Assembly (NCBI GenBank): GCA_016722445.1
Contig: JADKIZ010000023.1
Span: forward strand, 1-32,905
DNA length: 32,905 bases
Origin: Flavobacteriales bacterium
GTDB taxonomy: Bacteria; Bacteroidota; Bacteroidia; Flavobacteriales_D; Sanyastnellaceae
Direction: 5' to 3'
Made by a program: the position numbers and the translations under genes. The notes under the pieces are model-generated. The model did not search any database. It worked only from the letters and a program-made list of their open reading frames with translations, and was not told where the DNA came from. Every line of letters starts with the position of its first letter. Position 1 is the stretch's first letter. Of the stretch, positions 7,714 to 15,463 are shown piece after piece.

Positions 7714-8892
7714 TCAATTGGTTCTTTTATGAATCAAAGGCTGATGTCCGGTAACACCCCTTTCATCGGTGATTTCCACGAGATAGATCCCCTCAGACAA
7801 TACACCTAACTCAAGTCGCACAGTGCCATTCCAAAATGTTTGGGATAAAACAAGGGCACCATAGACATCAAAAATTTTCAATTCACCGTGACCACCGCTT
7901 TTCAAGTTCAGATTGACAAAATCTCCTGCAGGATTTGGGTACATGGAGAAATTTACTCCATTCACGCCATCTACAGAAGTGGTGCATTCGCCGGCGGTCC
8001 ATGATGTAACACCACCAGTATTGGTCGCTACACAGGAATTGCTGTAGGTTACATTATCGCATCCACAAACAGGATCCCAAATCATGGGGCACGCGATTTC
8101 GGGGTTGATCAGAGTAGAATCGACACAGTTCACCACAACTGAATTGATGCAATAACTGCCACATTCGTAGGATGAAGTAAAGAAGAGTCCGCTATAGTCA
8201 TGTCCATTCTGACCAAAATAGCTGCAACCACTCATTTCAACACAACCATTGGTGGTATATGCCCATCCCAAAGGCATGGAGCAATCACCAAAATCAACAT
8301 AGATGGGAATTCCGAGACATGTTGAATCAGTGCATTCACCAAGACCATAAGTTGTAACTCCACCGTAAAAAAAAGCTTCACATTCGTTGCTGTATGTTTG
8401 GTTGTTGCAACCGCAAACAGGCTCATACAGTGCAAAACAATCCACGGTAAATCCCTGCTCGATTTGCCATTGATTGATGCATGAATCTACCACACCGCAA
8501 TTGCTCATGCATTCCGCTTCTGAAGTGTAAAAATTCGGAGAATAGTTGATATTACCGATGGTATAACCACATCCACTTACAGGAACACAAGATGATCCAT
8601 ACCAGGCATAACCCAAAAACATATCACACATTCCGAAGTCCAGTCCGCTCATATCCATACAACCACTGCCTGCTTCGCATGGGCCGGAGGTCCAGGATGT
8701 AACGCCTCCCAGGTTGGTAGCGATACAATCATTGTCGTAAGTAACGCCATCACAACCACAAACCGGAGCGTAGATCGCCGGGCAAATGGCGTTGGGATTG
8801 ATCAGTGTGGAATCGACACAGTCTTGCGATAAGAGAGATCCTTGGATTAATAAGAGGGAGAGAAAAATGATGAGGGAAAATTGATTTTTCAT
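7714..8892 (-). CDS. Secreted Kazal/Kunitz-like multi-inhibitor protein with T9SS sorting domain
   Basis: Predicted exported protease-inhibitor chain, 392 aa from ATG 8892; ATG 8898 is equally possible. The frame is open to 9027, but the signal peptide (MKNQFSLIIFLSLLLIQG..., cleavage near residue 23) fixes the start here. Modules alternate: Kazal 25-72, six-cysteine Kunitz-like 78-132, Kazal 138-187, Kunitz-like 192-248, Kazal 256-303. Kazal cores read PVCGCDGVTYDNDC, PVCGCNNQTYSNEC and PVCGCDNVTYSNSC. By alignment to ovomucoid the P1 residues are Ala39, Ala154 and Met270, suggesting elastase- or subtilisin-like targets. The Kunitz-like units end FYTSEAECMSNC and FFTSSYECGSYC but have altered cysteine spacing. 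Residues 315-392 (MYPNPAGD... EGIYLVEI) are a type-A T9SS domain. Its divergent neighbour is a protease-like T9SS protein. Confidence 0.85.
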   Translation of the reverse strand: MKNQFSLIIFLSLLLIQGSLLSQDCVDSTLINPNAICPAIYAPVCGCDGVTYDNDCIATNLGGVTSWTSGPCEAGSGCMDMSGLDFGMCDMFLGYAWYGSSCVPVSGCGYTIGNINYSPNFYTSEAECMSNCGVVDSCINQWQIEQGFTVDCFALYEPVCGCNNQTYSNECEAFFYGGVTTYGLGECTDSTCLGIPIYVDFGDCSMPLGWAYTTNGCVEMSGCSYFGQNGHDYSGLFFTSSYECGSYCINSVVVNCVDSTLINPEIACPMIWDPVCGCDNVTYSNSCVATNTGGVTSWTAGECTTSVDGVNGVNFSMYPNPAGDFVNLNLKSGGHGELKIFDVYGALVLSQTFWNGTVRLELGVLSEGIYLVEITDERGVTGHQPLIHKRTN

Positions 8893-9069
8893 GGTCATAT
8901 GCATTGCTGGAGTGAAGAAACAATTCATCCGCAATTTGCTGCCTGATTTTCCAAAAAATGAACTTTGGTTAAAAAGTTTTCCTCCAAAATGCTGTTTTAT
9001 GTCAATTATTTCTAACTTAGCTTGCAACTAAGGTGTCTGAAATGTCATCTATAGATTAAAACCTGATCA

Positions 9070-10614
9070 TTGACTAGCCGTATTCTCATACCTCTTTTGG
9101 TGTTGTGTTCATTTTCAATGAATGCGCAAATTGAGCGCGAGGGCACGCCTGTGTCATGGAATATCGATCAGAATCTTTCTCAACATTCTCTTTGGCAAAC
9201 CTTTGAATTACCTGATGTAGCAGGCCTTATTGCTGAAGATGAAGCAAATTCGGACCGCAGTATACCATTTCGGTTTGCATACGCACATGAGGTAACATTA
9301 AACCTAAGTAATTCCGGCAACTGGACCAATCTACACAATGGAGACCGCATCTGGACATTGGCCATTGAGTGCAAAGAAGCTTTTTCGATTGGCATCACTT
9401 TCGGTTATTTGACATTACCACGAGGTGGGAAGATCTATCTATACTCAGAAGACCATCGGGACTATATCGGACCGCTCACATCAGGCGACAATAGAATAGC
9501 TCAACTTGGCACTACACAAATCTCCGGATCACGATTGATCATTGAATACTACGAACCGTATGCTTATCGCGGAGAAGGAGATTTTCAGATTGCGTATATC
9601 AGTCATGCTTATCGCAACATAGGTGATGCATCTCAGGCCATATCGGAAACCTGTTTTCAATTGTTCAACAATACTCTGAATGCAGGCCGCAATAGTTCGG
9701 CTTCTGTCTTGAGAATGTTGGTAGATAATGGACAACGTATCGCAACGGCTACATTGATCAACAATACCAATTACAATGGACTGCCATATGTGATTACCTC
9801 TTCAACCGCACTTATTGGACAACCAGCTGCCTGGGTATTTCAATTTGGTGTCACAGGGGAACAATGCAATAATCAGCCTATCACTTGCGGTGCCATGGCC
9901 ATTTGCGGCGCATTTGTAGTTAAAACGGATGAAGAGACCGGACTCACCTTATTGCGATTGAGAAGTCAACCTAGAAATGATTGGTCTGCATTTTACAGTG
10001 GATGGAAAATTTCCACTGAAATTGAAAGCGGTGAAAACTATCAGTGTATCCAACATTCCCTTGGTTTGACACAAAGCGTTTGTGTTTATGACACCGACAG
10101 TGAAATTTCTGGATTAAATGGCTTTTCAACATACCGACTCAGTGCTCCAACATTCGGAGGTACATTCGGAGGTAGCACAGGAAGTCCTCTCTTCGATGAT
10201 GAGATGAATTTGGTGGGCATTCTCATCGGAGGAGACTCAGATTGTGAAGGAACCGGCAATGATCATTTTGGAATGATATCATCCTCGTGGACAGAATTTA
10301 GGGAATTTCTCGATCCCCAGCAGATCGCATCAGATAAACTTCCGGGAACTTATCCGATCATTTCACAAGACTACGCATCGACAGAATGGGATGTAACCTT
10401 TTTCCCAAATCCTGCAAAGAACTGGATCTATATCCAAACGACAGATGATGAAGCGTTACCAGAAGTACTCATCCATGATGCATCTGGCAGATCTGTTCGT
10501 CGTTTCAAGCCTCAGATTCCTACTGTCGATCTCGACGGACTACCAGAAGGTTTTTACACGATCACTTTTATCCTCGATGAAAAGATCGTTTCCAAATCAT
10601 TACTTATCCGTTAA
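9070..10614 (+). CDS. T9SS-exported lysyl-endopeptidase-like protein, apparently catalytically dead
   Basis: Predicted secreted protein, 514 aa, with signal peptide MTSRILIPLLVLCSFSMNAQ from a TTG start. Residues about 195-415 align by eye with lysyl endopeptidase (family S1). TLINNTNYNGLPYVIT corresponds to SLVNNTANDRKMYFLT, AFYSGW to LFWAGW, and GGSTGSPLF to the PGSSGSP active-site loop. The triad appears lost. His becomes Thr246 (TSSTA for TAHHC), Asp becomes Gly291 (TGLTLLRL for SDFTLLEL), and Ser becomes Thr370 (GSTGSP for GSSGSP). The cysteine pair bridging the His loop is replaced by Ala225 and Ala247. The C-terminus (FFPNPAKNWIYIQT ... EGFYTITF) is a T9SS sorting domain. A binding or decoy role is possible. 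The residue assignments rest on remembered homologue sequence. Confidence 0.8.
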   Translation: MTSRILIPLLVLCSFSMNAQIEREGTPVSWNIDQNLSQHSLWQTFELPDVAGLIAEDEANSDRSIPFRFAYAHEVTLNLSNSGNWTNLHNGDRIWTLAIECKEAFSIGITFGYLTLPRGGKIYLYSEDHRDYIGPLTSGDNRIAQLGTTQISGSRLIIEYYEPYAYRGEGDFQIAYISHAYRNIGDASQAISETCFQLFNNTLNAGRNSSASVLRMLVDNGQRIATATLINNTNYNGLPYVITSSTALIGQPAAWVFQFGVTGEQCNNQPITCGAMAICGAFVVKTDEETGLTLLRLRSQPRNDWSAFYSGWKISTEIESGENYQCIQHSLGLTQSVCVYDTDSEISGLNGFSTYRLSAPTFGGTFGGSTGSPLFDDEMNLVGILIGGDSDCEGTGNDHFGMISSSWTEFREFLDPQQIASDKLPGTYPIISQDYASTEWDVTFFPNPAKNWIYIQTTDDEALPEVLIHDASGRSVRRFKPQIPTVDLDGLPEGFYTITFILDEKIVSKSLLIR

Positions 10615-10670
10615 TCGTTTTTCTTCGCTTTACTTATAGCTCAACGTTGCCAATGCATTCTACTGCATGG

Positions 10671-11483
10671 TTATAACTCATTTTGAGGTAATCTGTGCAT
10701 GTAAAGCATAGATGATACCGTGCAGGTAATTGTAGCGATGCTTACCCCAACAAATGGCACGATGAATAACAATGAGAAAACGGCGCCATTGCCTATGGCG
10801 GCATATCTGTTTTTTCGGATCGTTTGAATACTTTGTCTCACTCCAAATTTTCTTTTTTCCAGATAACAATCCATCGTGGTGAATCCGAAAAAATAAGCGC
10901 CATTGATAAACAACACTATTGCGGTAACCGGTAGAATGATGAATTCGAGGAATGGAAGTAACAACGACAAATACAATGAAGCCGCCCAGAAAAAAAACGA
11001 CAAAGCGAATTCCATGAACATATTTCTGACAGACAATACAATTCCCCTGATCACATCATGAATAAAAGATCTAAGTGTGAAAGGTATTTTTTGACCTGTT
11101 AGAATTTCATAGACCCGATCGCTCAACAAAGCCATCACAGGCGCCATTGCGGCGAGCACGAGGTATTTGTGTAATCTGGAAAAAATGTATAGTCCAAGAA
11201 GAAAGAGCACGAAAGAAGCAGCGTACTTGCTCAGATTTTGGATGACGATTAAAATATTCTCGCTGAAATTTTCGCTCAACGGTTGTTGTTGTACATAAGG
11301 ATCGATGTATTGCATGATGTAATCCACACCAGATTTGATCAGGACCACTGCGAAGGTTGACAACACCAAAGAAATCAATACTGGAAAAATGAAATAGTGA
11401 AGAAGTCTATTCGTAGAAATGAATTTCCATGATTCAAACCAAACTCCGACTGATTCAAAAAAATGCGTTGCGAATTTTTTCAT
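10671..11483 (-). CDS. EI24/CysZ-like membrane protein
   Basis: Integral membrane protein, 270 aa, with about four long hydrophobic stretches. They lie near residues 30-52 and 88-118, and between 160 and 205 and 235 and 262. The opening FFESVGVWFESWKFI, the later segment ITAIVLFINGAYFFGFTTMDCYLEKRKF (described in part) and the loop IRKNRYAAIGNGAVFSLLF resemble the EI24/CysZ family (PF07264), where CysZ is a sulfate permease. In Bacteroidota these proteins are generally unassigned, and no sulfate genes are nearby, so I do not infer a substrate. A strong terminator lies just upstream of its ATG, which means it needs its own promoter between 11484 and 11504 or inside the hairpin region, or depends on read-through. 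A weak hairpin (10650-10670) precedes the convergent protease-like gene's end. Confidence 0.72.
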   Translation of the reverse strand: MKKFATHFFESVGVWFESWKFISTNRLLHYFIFPVLISLVLSTFAVVLIKSGVDYIMQYIDPYVQQQPLSENFSENILIVIQNLSKYAASFVLFLLGLYIFSRLHKYLVLAAMAPVMALLSDRVYEILTGQKIPFTLRSFIHDVIRGIVLSVRNMFMEFALSFFFWAASLYLSLLLPFLEFIILPVTAIVLFINGAYFFGFTTMDCYLEKRKFGVRQSIQTIRKNRYAAIGNGAVFSLLFIVPFVGVSIATITCTVSSMLYMHRLPQNEL

Positions 11484-11504
11484 GCCACATGTTTTTACGA
11501 AAAT

Positions 11505-11537
11505 AAAAAGCCGGAGTCAAGTAAACTCCGGCTTTTT
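11505..11537 (-). terminator. Rho-independent terminator of the deoxyhypusine-synthase-like operon
   Basis: A 13-bp inverted repeat, AAAAAGCCGGAGT / ACTCCGGCTTTTT, with a 7-nt loop (11518-11524). Read on the minus strand it ends in a T-run and sits downstream of the acidic-protein gene. The sequence is near-symmetric, so it could also stop plus-strand transcripts. Confidence 0.85.
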
Positions 11538-11691
11538 TCATTCTTTATGACAACTCGAATGTATATACACTCAAATTTTATTTTGATGTCGAATACGGTG
11601 CTTCGTTTTTAAAATAAAAGGAAACATGTATCTGATCAACTGAAGTTGTCCGCGCAATGCTCATGGGAAAACCCCCACGACACAATCGATA

Positions 11692-12057
11692 TTAATCTTC
11701 GTCATCCGCTCCAGCATCTTCTTCAGGAGCGTCATCTTCCACATCATCACTATCGTCCATATCATCGAGATCAGAATCATCATCACCACCTTTGAAGCTT
11801 TCAAAGTCGGCCATTGCACCTGATTCATTTTCTTGATTTTCTTCATCATCTACTTTCATGTTCTTATCGATTTTGAACAAGTAGATGGTATCATTAGTAC
11901 GCATTTTGAGGGCTTTAATGAATTGTCTTTTCGGTGTTACGAAAGAAATGAGATTTTCATTTTCAAACCCATTCGGGAAGTGCTCATTGATCAGATCAAT
12001 GTGCTCTTTGGTGAGTGTATTGTAATCTTTAATTACTCTTTTCAGTGGTGCAGCCAT
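11692..12057 (-). CDS. Small protein with long acidic tail
   Basis: 121-aa soluble protein of unknown function. Residues 1-68 form a compact domain (KRVIKDYNTLTKEHIDLINEHFPNGF ... TNDTIYLFKI, given in part) with alternating helix and strand pattern. The rest, from about residue 69, is a disordered tail made mostly of Asp and Glu (GDDDSDLDDMDDSDDVEDD). I recall similar short acidic proteins across Bacteroidota, sometimes labelled DNA primase without clear basis; I see no primase motif. It lies 24 bp downstream of the deoxyhypusine-synthase-like gene on the same strand and shares its terminator, so the two are probably co-transcribed. The tail could bind basic partners or cations, polyamines included, but that is speculation. 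Confidence 0.7.
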   Translation of the reverse strand: MAAPLKRVIKDYNTLTKEHIDLINEHFPNGFENENLISFVTPKRQFIKALKMRTNDTIYLFKIDKNMKVDDEENQENESGAMADFESFKGGDDDSDLDDMDDSDDVEDDAPEEDAGADDED

Positions 12058-12081
12058 CGGATTAAAATATTGGTGCGAATA

Positions 12082-13059
12082 TCAGTGATTTAATAGCCAT
12101 GCAAAAATGAGAGGAGCAACAATTGTTGCATCACTTTCAATGATAAATTTTGGGGTGTGGATATCCAGTTTACCCCAGGTGATCTTTTCATTCGGAACGG
12201 CACCGCTGTAGCTACCGTAACTGGTGGTGCTGTCGCTAATCTGGCAGAAGTAACTCCAGAATGGCACATCATGCATTTCCATATCCTGATATAACATAGG
12301 AACCACACAGATAGGGAAATCACCCGCGATACCGCCGCCGATCTGGAAGAAGCCTACGCCTTTACCAGCAGAATTGTCGATATACCATTTTGCCAACCAT
12401 GCCATGTATTCAATACCGCTTTTCATGGTTGAGGCTTTGATTTCATTTTTGATGACGTAACTCGCGAAAATGTTACCCATCGTACTGTCTTCCCAACCCG
12501 GAACAATGATCGGTAAATTTCTCTCTGCCGCTGCGAGCATCCAGGAATTTTTTGGATCAATCTGATAATATTCTTCCAAAACACCGCTCAGCAGCATTTT
12601 GTACATGTATTCATGAGGAAAATAGCGCTCACCTTTGTCGTCAGCTGTTTTCCATAGTGCATGAATATGCTTCTGCAAACGACGGAAAGCTTCTTCTTCC
12701 GGAATGCAAGTATCTGTAACGCGGTTGAGTCCGCGTTCGAGCAAACCCCATTCTTGTTCAGGCGTGAGATCGCGGTAGTTAGGTACACGCTCATAATGAT
12801 TGTGAGCGACGAGGTTCATCAAGTCTTCTTCGAGGTTTGCGCCTGTGCAAGAGATGATGTCCACTTTTCCCTGACGAATGATCTCTGCAAGAGAGATTCC
12901 GAGTTCGGCTGTTGACATCGCTCCCGCGAGGGTGATCATCATTTTTCCACCTTCGGTGAGGTGAGTTTCGTAGCCTTTTGCTGCATCCACCATGGCTGCA
13001 GAATTAAAATGCAGGTAGTTCTCCTGCATGAATTGTCTGATTGAACTGTATTTACCCAT
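12082..13059 (-). CDS. Deoxyhypusine-synthase-like protein
   Basis: NAD-dependent aminobutyl-transferase family, 325 aa. In eukaryotes and archaea the enzyme moves the aminobutyl group of spermidine to a lysine of eIF5A. Bacteria lack eIF5A, and bacterial relatives are thought to act on small polyamines (homospermidine-synthase-like) or unknown targets. Visible motifs are TLAGAMSTAELG (40s), SCTGANLEEDL (70-80), a glycine-rich FFQIGGGIAGDFP (238-249) and TWGKLDIHTP, whose Lys297 matches the catalytic lysine of human DHS. All look intact, so the protein should be active. It is followed by the acidic-protein gene. Arginine decarboxylase in the same window could supply the polyamine pathway, although no spermidine synthase is present here. 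Confidence 0.85.
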   Translation of the reverse strand: MGKYSSIRQFMQENYLHFNSAAMVDAAKGYETHLTEGGKMMITLAGAMSTAELGISLAEIIRQGKVDIISCTGANLEEDLMNLVAHNHYERVPNYRDLTPEQEWGLLERGLNRVTDTCIPEEEAFRRLQKHIHALWKTADDKGERYFPHEYMYKMLLSGVLEEYYQIDPKNSWMLAAAERNLPIIVPGWEDSTMGNIFASYVIKNEIKASTMKSGIEYMAWLAKWYIDNSAGKGVGFFQIGGGIAGDFPICVVPMLYQDMEMHDVPFWSYFCQISDSTTSYGSYSGAVPNEKITWGKLDIHTPKFIIESDATIVAPLIFAWLLNH

Positions 13060-13146
13060 TTCGATTTGGTAGGTTGCGGGCGCTTGAGGTGATATCCTGT
13101 TACATGCAACTTTCCTGTGGCAAAAATGAAAAAATGCAAGCCTCCT

Positions 13147-13162
13147 GAAAAAATATTTTTTC
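13147..13162. other. A/T palindrome between the mscS-like and deoxyhypusine-synthase-like genes
   Basis: GAAAAAATATTTTTTC is a perfect 16-bp palindrome in the 132-bp gap upstream of the deoxyhypusine-synthase-like ATG. It could be a protein-binding site or a weak terminator for the upstream mscS-like gene on the minus strand. Base composition alone can produce such sites. Confidence 0.3.
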
Positions 13163-13191
13163 GTTATATGATCAATATCTTTAAACCAAGG

Positions 13192-14070
13192 TCATTTTAC
13201 CTCAGGAAGTCGCTCCTTCCGTGCCGTGCGGAGCTCAGTGATTAATCTCACGATGAGCCGAATAACATGTCTTTTCACCTTTTTATCCTGTTCCTTGTTC
13301 AACGGATCAATCAGGATATACTGAAATTTGAAGGTGGTATACTCCTGTTTGATGGATTGTACCTTCAAAATCATGGTTCCGGGTTGAATGAGCTCTTTGA
13401 GTTCCCCCAACGAATTTTCGATTTCTTGCTCAAGCCATTCAACCTGAGGCACATAATCCACATTGATTTCGAAGTCCACATTACTTCTTTTCAGCTCTCG
13501 TCGGGTATAATTGATGATTTCACTGCTGAATACTTTGTTGTTGGGTATATAGATAATGTCGTCGTCGTCGTTCAGCAAATGGACATTGGTGAGCGTGATA
13601 TCCAGAATTTTCCCCTTTTTCTCCGCAATTTCTACCGAATCACCAATGTTCACCACCTTGGCAAAAGTCAGGTACATGCCATTGATCAAATTCGAAATAT
13701 AGTCTTTCGTCATGAGCACAATGGCCGCAGCGATGAGACTTAAGGTTGTAATGGCTTCTTTTACAGTGATATTAAACAAAGAGAGAATCAGAACACCCGC
13801 CAACAAAGCGTAAGAAACTTTCGCCAAATGCGATACCCCTATGGTAAAGTTGTCACGTCTCGCATTCCCCTGCGGACGATAAGTGGCCAAAATGATAAAA
13901 CGGATACTTTCCACAATACAGAAGATCAGGATGACCCGATACAGTGTATGAGAAAGCGCCCCCGGCAGATCAAATTTGTCGAAAAACGTGGTATAACCCT
14001 GATGATAGATGACGACAAAAACGGCCAAGACACCATACAACAATCCGGTAATCAATGCAATAGGTTTCAT
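13192..14070 (-). CDS. MscS-family mechanosensitive channel
   Basis: Small-conductance mechanosensitive channel homologue, 292 aa, in the inner membrane. Three to four N-terminal membrane helices include the pore-lining segment TTLSLIAAAIVLMTKDYISN (around residues 109-130), equivalent to MscS TM3. The conserved beta-domain follows (VVNIGDSVEIAEKKGKILDI, VHLLNDDDDIIYIPNNKV); the phrase 'iPN' is a family hallmark. The C-terminal alpha/beta vestibule region contains FEINVDYV. It should release solutes under hypo-osmotic shock. It is on the minus strand, upstream of the deoxyhypusine-synthase-like gene with a 132-bp gap, and divergent from the small lipoprotein gene. Confidence 0.87.
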   Translation of the reverse strand: MKPIALITGLLYGVLAVFVVIYHQGYTTFFDKFDLPGALSHTLYRVILIFCIVESIRFIILATYRPQGNARRDNFTIGVSHLAKVSYALLAGVLILSLFNITVKEAITTLSLIAAAIVLMTKDYISNLINGMYLTFAKVVNIGDSVEIAEKKGKILDITLTNVHLLNDDDDIIYIPNNKVFSSEIINYTRRELKRSNVDFEINVDYVPQVEWLEQEIENSLGELKELIQPGTMILKVQSIKQEYTTFKFQYILIDPLNKEQDKKVKRHVIRLIVRLITELRTARKERLPEVK

Positions 14071-14163
14071 TGAAGCAAATTAAAATGGAAATTCTAACAG
14101 GCTGTAAAGTAAATGATCTACGCACTTCTAAAATTGGCAGACATTAAAATGTTGCGCCAAAAC

Positions 14164-14193
14164 TTGTGTATGTCGCTGACATTGTTAAATTCG
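14164..14193 (+). promoter_or_regulatory. Possible promoter of the small lipoprotein gene
   Basis: TTG at 14164-14166, a 19-bp spacer, then TAAATTCG at 14186-14193, one mismatch from TAnnTTTG. Transcription would start near 14200, giving a leader of about 29 nt before ATG 14229. This rules out the in-frame GTG at 14166 as a start. Confidence 0.42.
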
Positions 14194-14228
14194 CGCCACC
14201 AAACACTAATAAAATAAAATCAACAGAA

Positions 14229-14450
14229 ATGAAAAAAGCACTTTTGTTCTTCGCCGGTGTTGCTATTGTAGCTTCACTTTCTTCTTGCAAAAAAAGTTAC
14301 ACTTGCAAATGCACTGTAAGCGGTGGTGGTGTTTCTATTACTACTGAATCTGCTGAATTCAAAGCAACCAAAAAGGATGCTGAAGATTCTTGCAGCGCTA
14401 CTGCCTCTGCTGGTGGTTCTTCTACAACTTGCGAAGCTGTAAAAAAATAA
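14229..14450 (+). CDS. Small cysteine-rich lipoprotein
   Basis: 73-aa exported lipoprotein of unknown function. The signal peptide MKKALLFFAGVAIVASLSSC ends in a lipobox (LSSC) with lipid-attachment Cys20. The mature part is Ser/Thr/Gly-rich with four more cysteines (26, 28, 55, 68), enough for two disulfides. The ATG is chosen because the upstream in-frame extension overlaps a promoter-like site and lacks coding character. A strong terminator follows directly, so this is likely a monocistronic, well expressed transcript. The next gene encodes a membrane thioredoxin-like fusion, which might act on such disulfides, although no direct link is shown. Confidence 0.8.
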   Translation: MKKALLFFAGVAIVASLSSCKKSYTCKCTVSGGGVSITTESAEFKATKKDAEDSCSATASAGGSSTTCEAVKK

Positions 14451-14470
14451 TTCAGTTTCAAGAAAATTAT

Positions 14471-14496
14471 AAAGGCCATCTCCGGATGGCCTTTTT
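14471..14496 (+). terminator. Rho-independent terminator after the lipoprotein gene
   Basis: GGCCATC-TCCG-GATGGCC stem-loop preceded by AAA and followed by five Ts. It lies 20 bp after the lipoprotein stop and 9 bp before the next start codon, so the downstream gene is reached only by read-through or by a promoter inside this region. Confidence 0.85.
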
Positions 14497-14505
14497 CTTT
14501 GTCCC

Positions 14506-15432
14506 ATGAAAATGCCATTGTACTTATCCTGGCCTGTCAGAATTCTTTTGGCAACAGCATTCGTGTTGTCCGGTATACTCAAGCTTTATCCCATTGAATT
14601 CTTCGAAAATGACATGCTCATTCACCACCTCAGTGGCGAAAGCTGGGTACTCTTTCAGTCACGGTTGCTCATTGGATCTGAATTGCTGGTGGCTGCAGGC
14701 ATTCTGACTGGATTATGGGACAAATTATTTGTGAGGCTGTCCTTTGCCATGCTTTTGGTTTATACCATTTACTTGATCATCCTACTGATCATTGAAGGCA
14801 ATGACGGTAATTGTGGTTGCTTCGGCAATGCCATTGTGTTGACGCCTTTCGAAGGCATTGTCAAAAACATCTTCTTCGCAGGAATGACATGGTTGGTATG
14901 GAAAAATCCGATGGACTATTCATTCCGAGGAAAAAAGATAGCGATTGTTTCGGTCATACTGATCACTATGGCACTACCCTTCATTTTGAATCCTGTGTTT
15001 TTGCCTAAAAAAATTCAAACACTAACAGGAGAAAAAATTGAAGTCCCACTGGAAATTTTGTATGAATCAGAAGGAGAAACCCCACCGACGTTTGATGTAT
15101 TGACAGGAAAAAAAATCGTCGCATTCATGTTGCCTCGTTGTCCACATTGCAGACTTGCTGCAACCAGGCTTGAAACGATCAAACGAGAACATCCCGAACT
15201 ACCCATCTATGCTGTAATCAGTGGAGATGCAGCGGACATGCCATCATTTTTGGAAGAGACCCGCCTTCATGATATTCCTTACCAGCATTTCAATTCCCAA
15301 CACAAAATCATGAAAGTCGCTGGTCCACAGTTTCCATCGATCTTACTCGTCCATGATAAAATGTTGGACATTTCATTGGAATACTATGATTTGAATTCTG
15401 CGGTTTTGTTGGATTGGTATCACCAACCTTGA
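14506..15432 (+). CDS. MauE/DoxX-like membrane protein fused to a thioredoxin-like domain
   Basis: 308-aa fusion. Residues 1-165 form a four- to five-helix DoxX/MauE-type membrane domain with the conserved loop NCGCFGNAI (102-110), whose cysteines are typical of redox-linked MauE relatives. Residues about 175-308 form a thioredoxin-like domain with the active-site motif CPHC at 212-215 (MLPRCPHCRLAA) and a family-typical cis-proline region (GPQFPSILL). It probably passes electrons across the membrane to an extracytoplasmic thioredoxin module, functionally like DsbD or VKOR systems; the direction of transfer is inference. It starts 9 bp after the lipoprotein terminator and converges on the M48 peptidase gene, 31 bp between stops. 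Confidence 0.85.
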   Translation: MKMPLYLSWPVRILLATAFVLSGILKLYPIEFFENDMLIHHLSGESWVLFQSRLLIGSELLVAAGILTGLWDKLFVRLSFAMLLVYTIYLIILLIIEGNDGNCGCFGNAIVLTPFEGIVKNIFFAGMTWLVWKNPMDYSFRGKKIAIVSVILITMALPFILNPVFLPKKIQTLTGEKIEVPLEILYESEGETPPTFDVLTGKKIVAFMLPRCPHCRLAATRLETIKREHPELPIYAVISGDAADMPSFLEETRLHDIPYQHFNSQHKIMKVAGPQFPSILLVHDKMLDISLEYYDLNSAVLLDWYHQP

Positions 15433-15463
15433 AGACAATATCAACAAAATAAGTACTCAGGCT

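Noticed and set aside
8893..9027. N-terminal extension of the Kazal-domain protein up to 9027
   Set aside because: It would bury the signal peptide 45 residues inside the protein and has no coding features.
9790..10200. Active serine protease annotation
   Set aside because: The core aligns well, but all three triad positions are substituted, so fold similarity alone is not evidence of activity.
10650..10670. Terminator between the protease-like gene and the EI24 gene
   Set aside because: CCAATGCA / TGCATGG forms a small bulged hairpin, but there is no T-run on either side.
12082..13059. Recent transfer of deoxyhypusine synthase from a eukaryote or archaeon
   Set aside because: Base usage looks like its neighbours, the gene sits in a normal operon with its own terminator, and bacterial relatives are widespread.
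13147..13162. The A/T palindrome as a strong regulatory finding
   Set aside because: A 16-bp palindrome made of A6TAT6 arises easily in AT-rich gaps; kept only as a low-confidence site.
14166..14228. GTG at 14166 as start of the small lipoprotein
   Set aside because: It overlaps the -33 box of a well-spaced promoter-like pair, and the lipoprotein signal begins at ATG 14229.
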